Assembly (NCBI GenBank): GCA_012963895.1
Contig: DTUW01000099.1
Coordinates: 1 to 6,585 of the forward strand
Direction of reading: 5' to 3'
Source of the DNA: Campylobacterales bacterium
GTDB lineage: Bacteria > Campylobacterota > Campylobacteria > Campylobacterales > Thiovulaceae
Length of the DNA stretch: 6,585 bases
Below the pieces are notes generated by a model that was not told where the DNA came from, did not search any database, and saw nothing but the letters and a program-made list of their open reading frames with translations. Below are positions 6,484 through 6,585 of this stretch, piece by piece; within the stretch, counting starts at the first letter, position 1; the number at the start of each line of letters is the position of its first letter. A program made the position numbers and the translations under genes.

Positions 6484-6585
6484 AAATTTGTAGAAGTGTT
6501 GCCGAATTAGAAAAATACCTCCAAAACTGCTCAACCTCATCTATCGGATTTGTCCCTACAATGGGGGCATTACACAATGGACATA
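6480..6585 (+). CDS. panC: Pantothenate synthetase PanC, N-terminal part (3' truncated by window)
   Basis: The first 35 residues are present. They contain GFVPTMGALHNGH at 23-35, the PanC signature: the PTMG loop and the HxGH nucleotide-binding motif of this class I synthetase-like fold. PanC joins pantoate and beta-alanine using ATP in the cytoplasm, the last step of vitamin B5 synthesis on the way to coenzyme A. The ATG at 6480 overlaps the stop of the restriction gene (ATGA). A weak purine stretch AAGAGA lies 9 nt upstream, so expression probably relies on translation of the upstream gene. The distance from the start to the HIGH-type motif is normal for the family, which supports this start. 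The gene is intact as far as it goes and runs out of the window. Confidence 0.95.
   Translation, partial: MKICRSVAELEKYLQNCSTSSIGFVPTMGALHNGH

Noticed and set aside
1..6585. CRISPR arrays, tRNA or rRNA genes, insertion sequences
   Set aside because: No regularly spaced repeats, transposase-like proteins, terminal inverted repeats or tRNA cloverleaf sequences were seen; nearly all of the window is protein-coding.

Overview
The window reads as a gene-dense, AT-rich bacterial chromosome segment, most likely from a Campylobacterota (epsilonproteobacterial) species of the Helicobacter/Sulfurimonas/Thiovulum kind. That assignment is inference. It rests on the HslU sequence, which in my memory resembles Campylobacterota HslU (including a GFVG pore loop in place of GYVG), on the low GC content, on AGA-dominated arginine codons and on very tight gene packing. 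The longest stretch without a gene is under 80 bp.

Layout. (1) Bases 3-134 hold the C-terminal end of an unrecognised protein. (2) Bases 210-1962 hold a two-gene unit on the + strand with an 11-nt overlap: a divergent ABC-transporter ATPase and a 4-TM FtsX/LolC/MacB-type permease. Together they look like a lipoprotein-release or MacB-like mechanotransmission transporter. (3) Bases 1963-3210 hold a minus-strand GspF/PilC-family inner-membrane platform protein (type II secretion, type IV pilus or DNA uptake). It meets the permease tail to tail with no spacer. (4) A 65-bp divergent intergenic region carries overlapping candidate -10 boxes for both strands. (5) From 3276 to the window end lies a tightly coupled + strand operon: hslU (unfoldase of the HslUV protease), an N6-adenine DNA methyltransferase, a putative restriction enzyme, and the beginning of panC (pantothenate synthetase). 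The junctions are 0 nt, a 20-nt overlap and a 4-nt ATGA overlap.

The most interesting part is the restriction-modification pair at 4623-6483, set between two housekeeping genes. The methyltransferase has a full set of gamma-class N6-adenine motifs. Its partner has no convincing canonical PD-(D/E)xK core. It does carry a C-terminal His-x-x-Asp pair and other residues placed as I remember them in the R.PabI family, restriction enzymes that act as DNA adenine glycosylases at GTAC. By my reading of the whole window, GTAC does not occur even once although GTA is very common, which fits a GTAC-targeting system. GATC is also absent, so this support is not unique. The PabI assignment is therefore a testable hypothesis, not a proven call.

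Other points of note are an hslU without hslV beside it, an hslU/methyltransferase junction where a single in-frame TAG separates the two proteins, and an ABC ATPase with substituted D-loop and H-loop residues.
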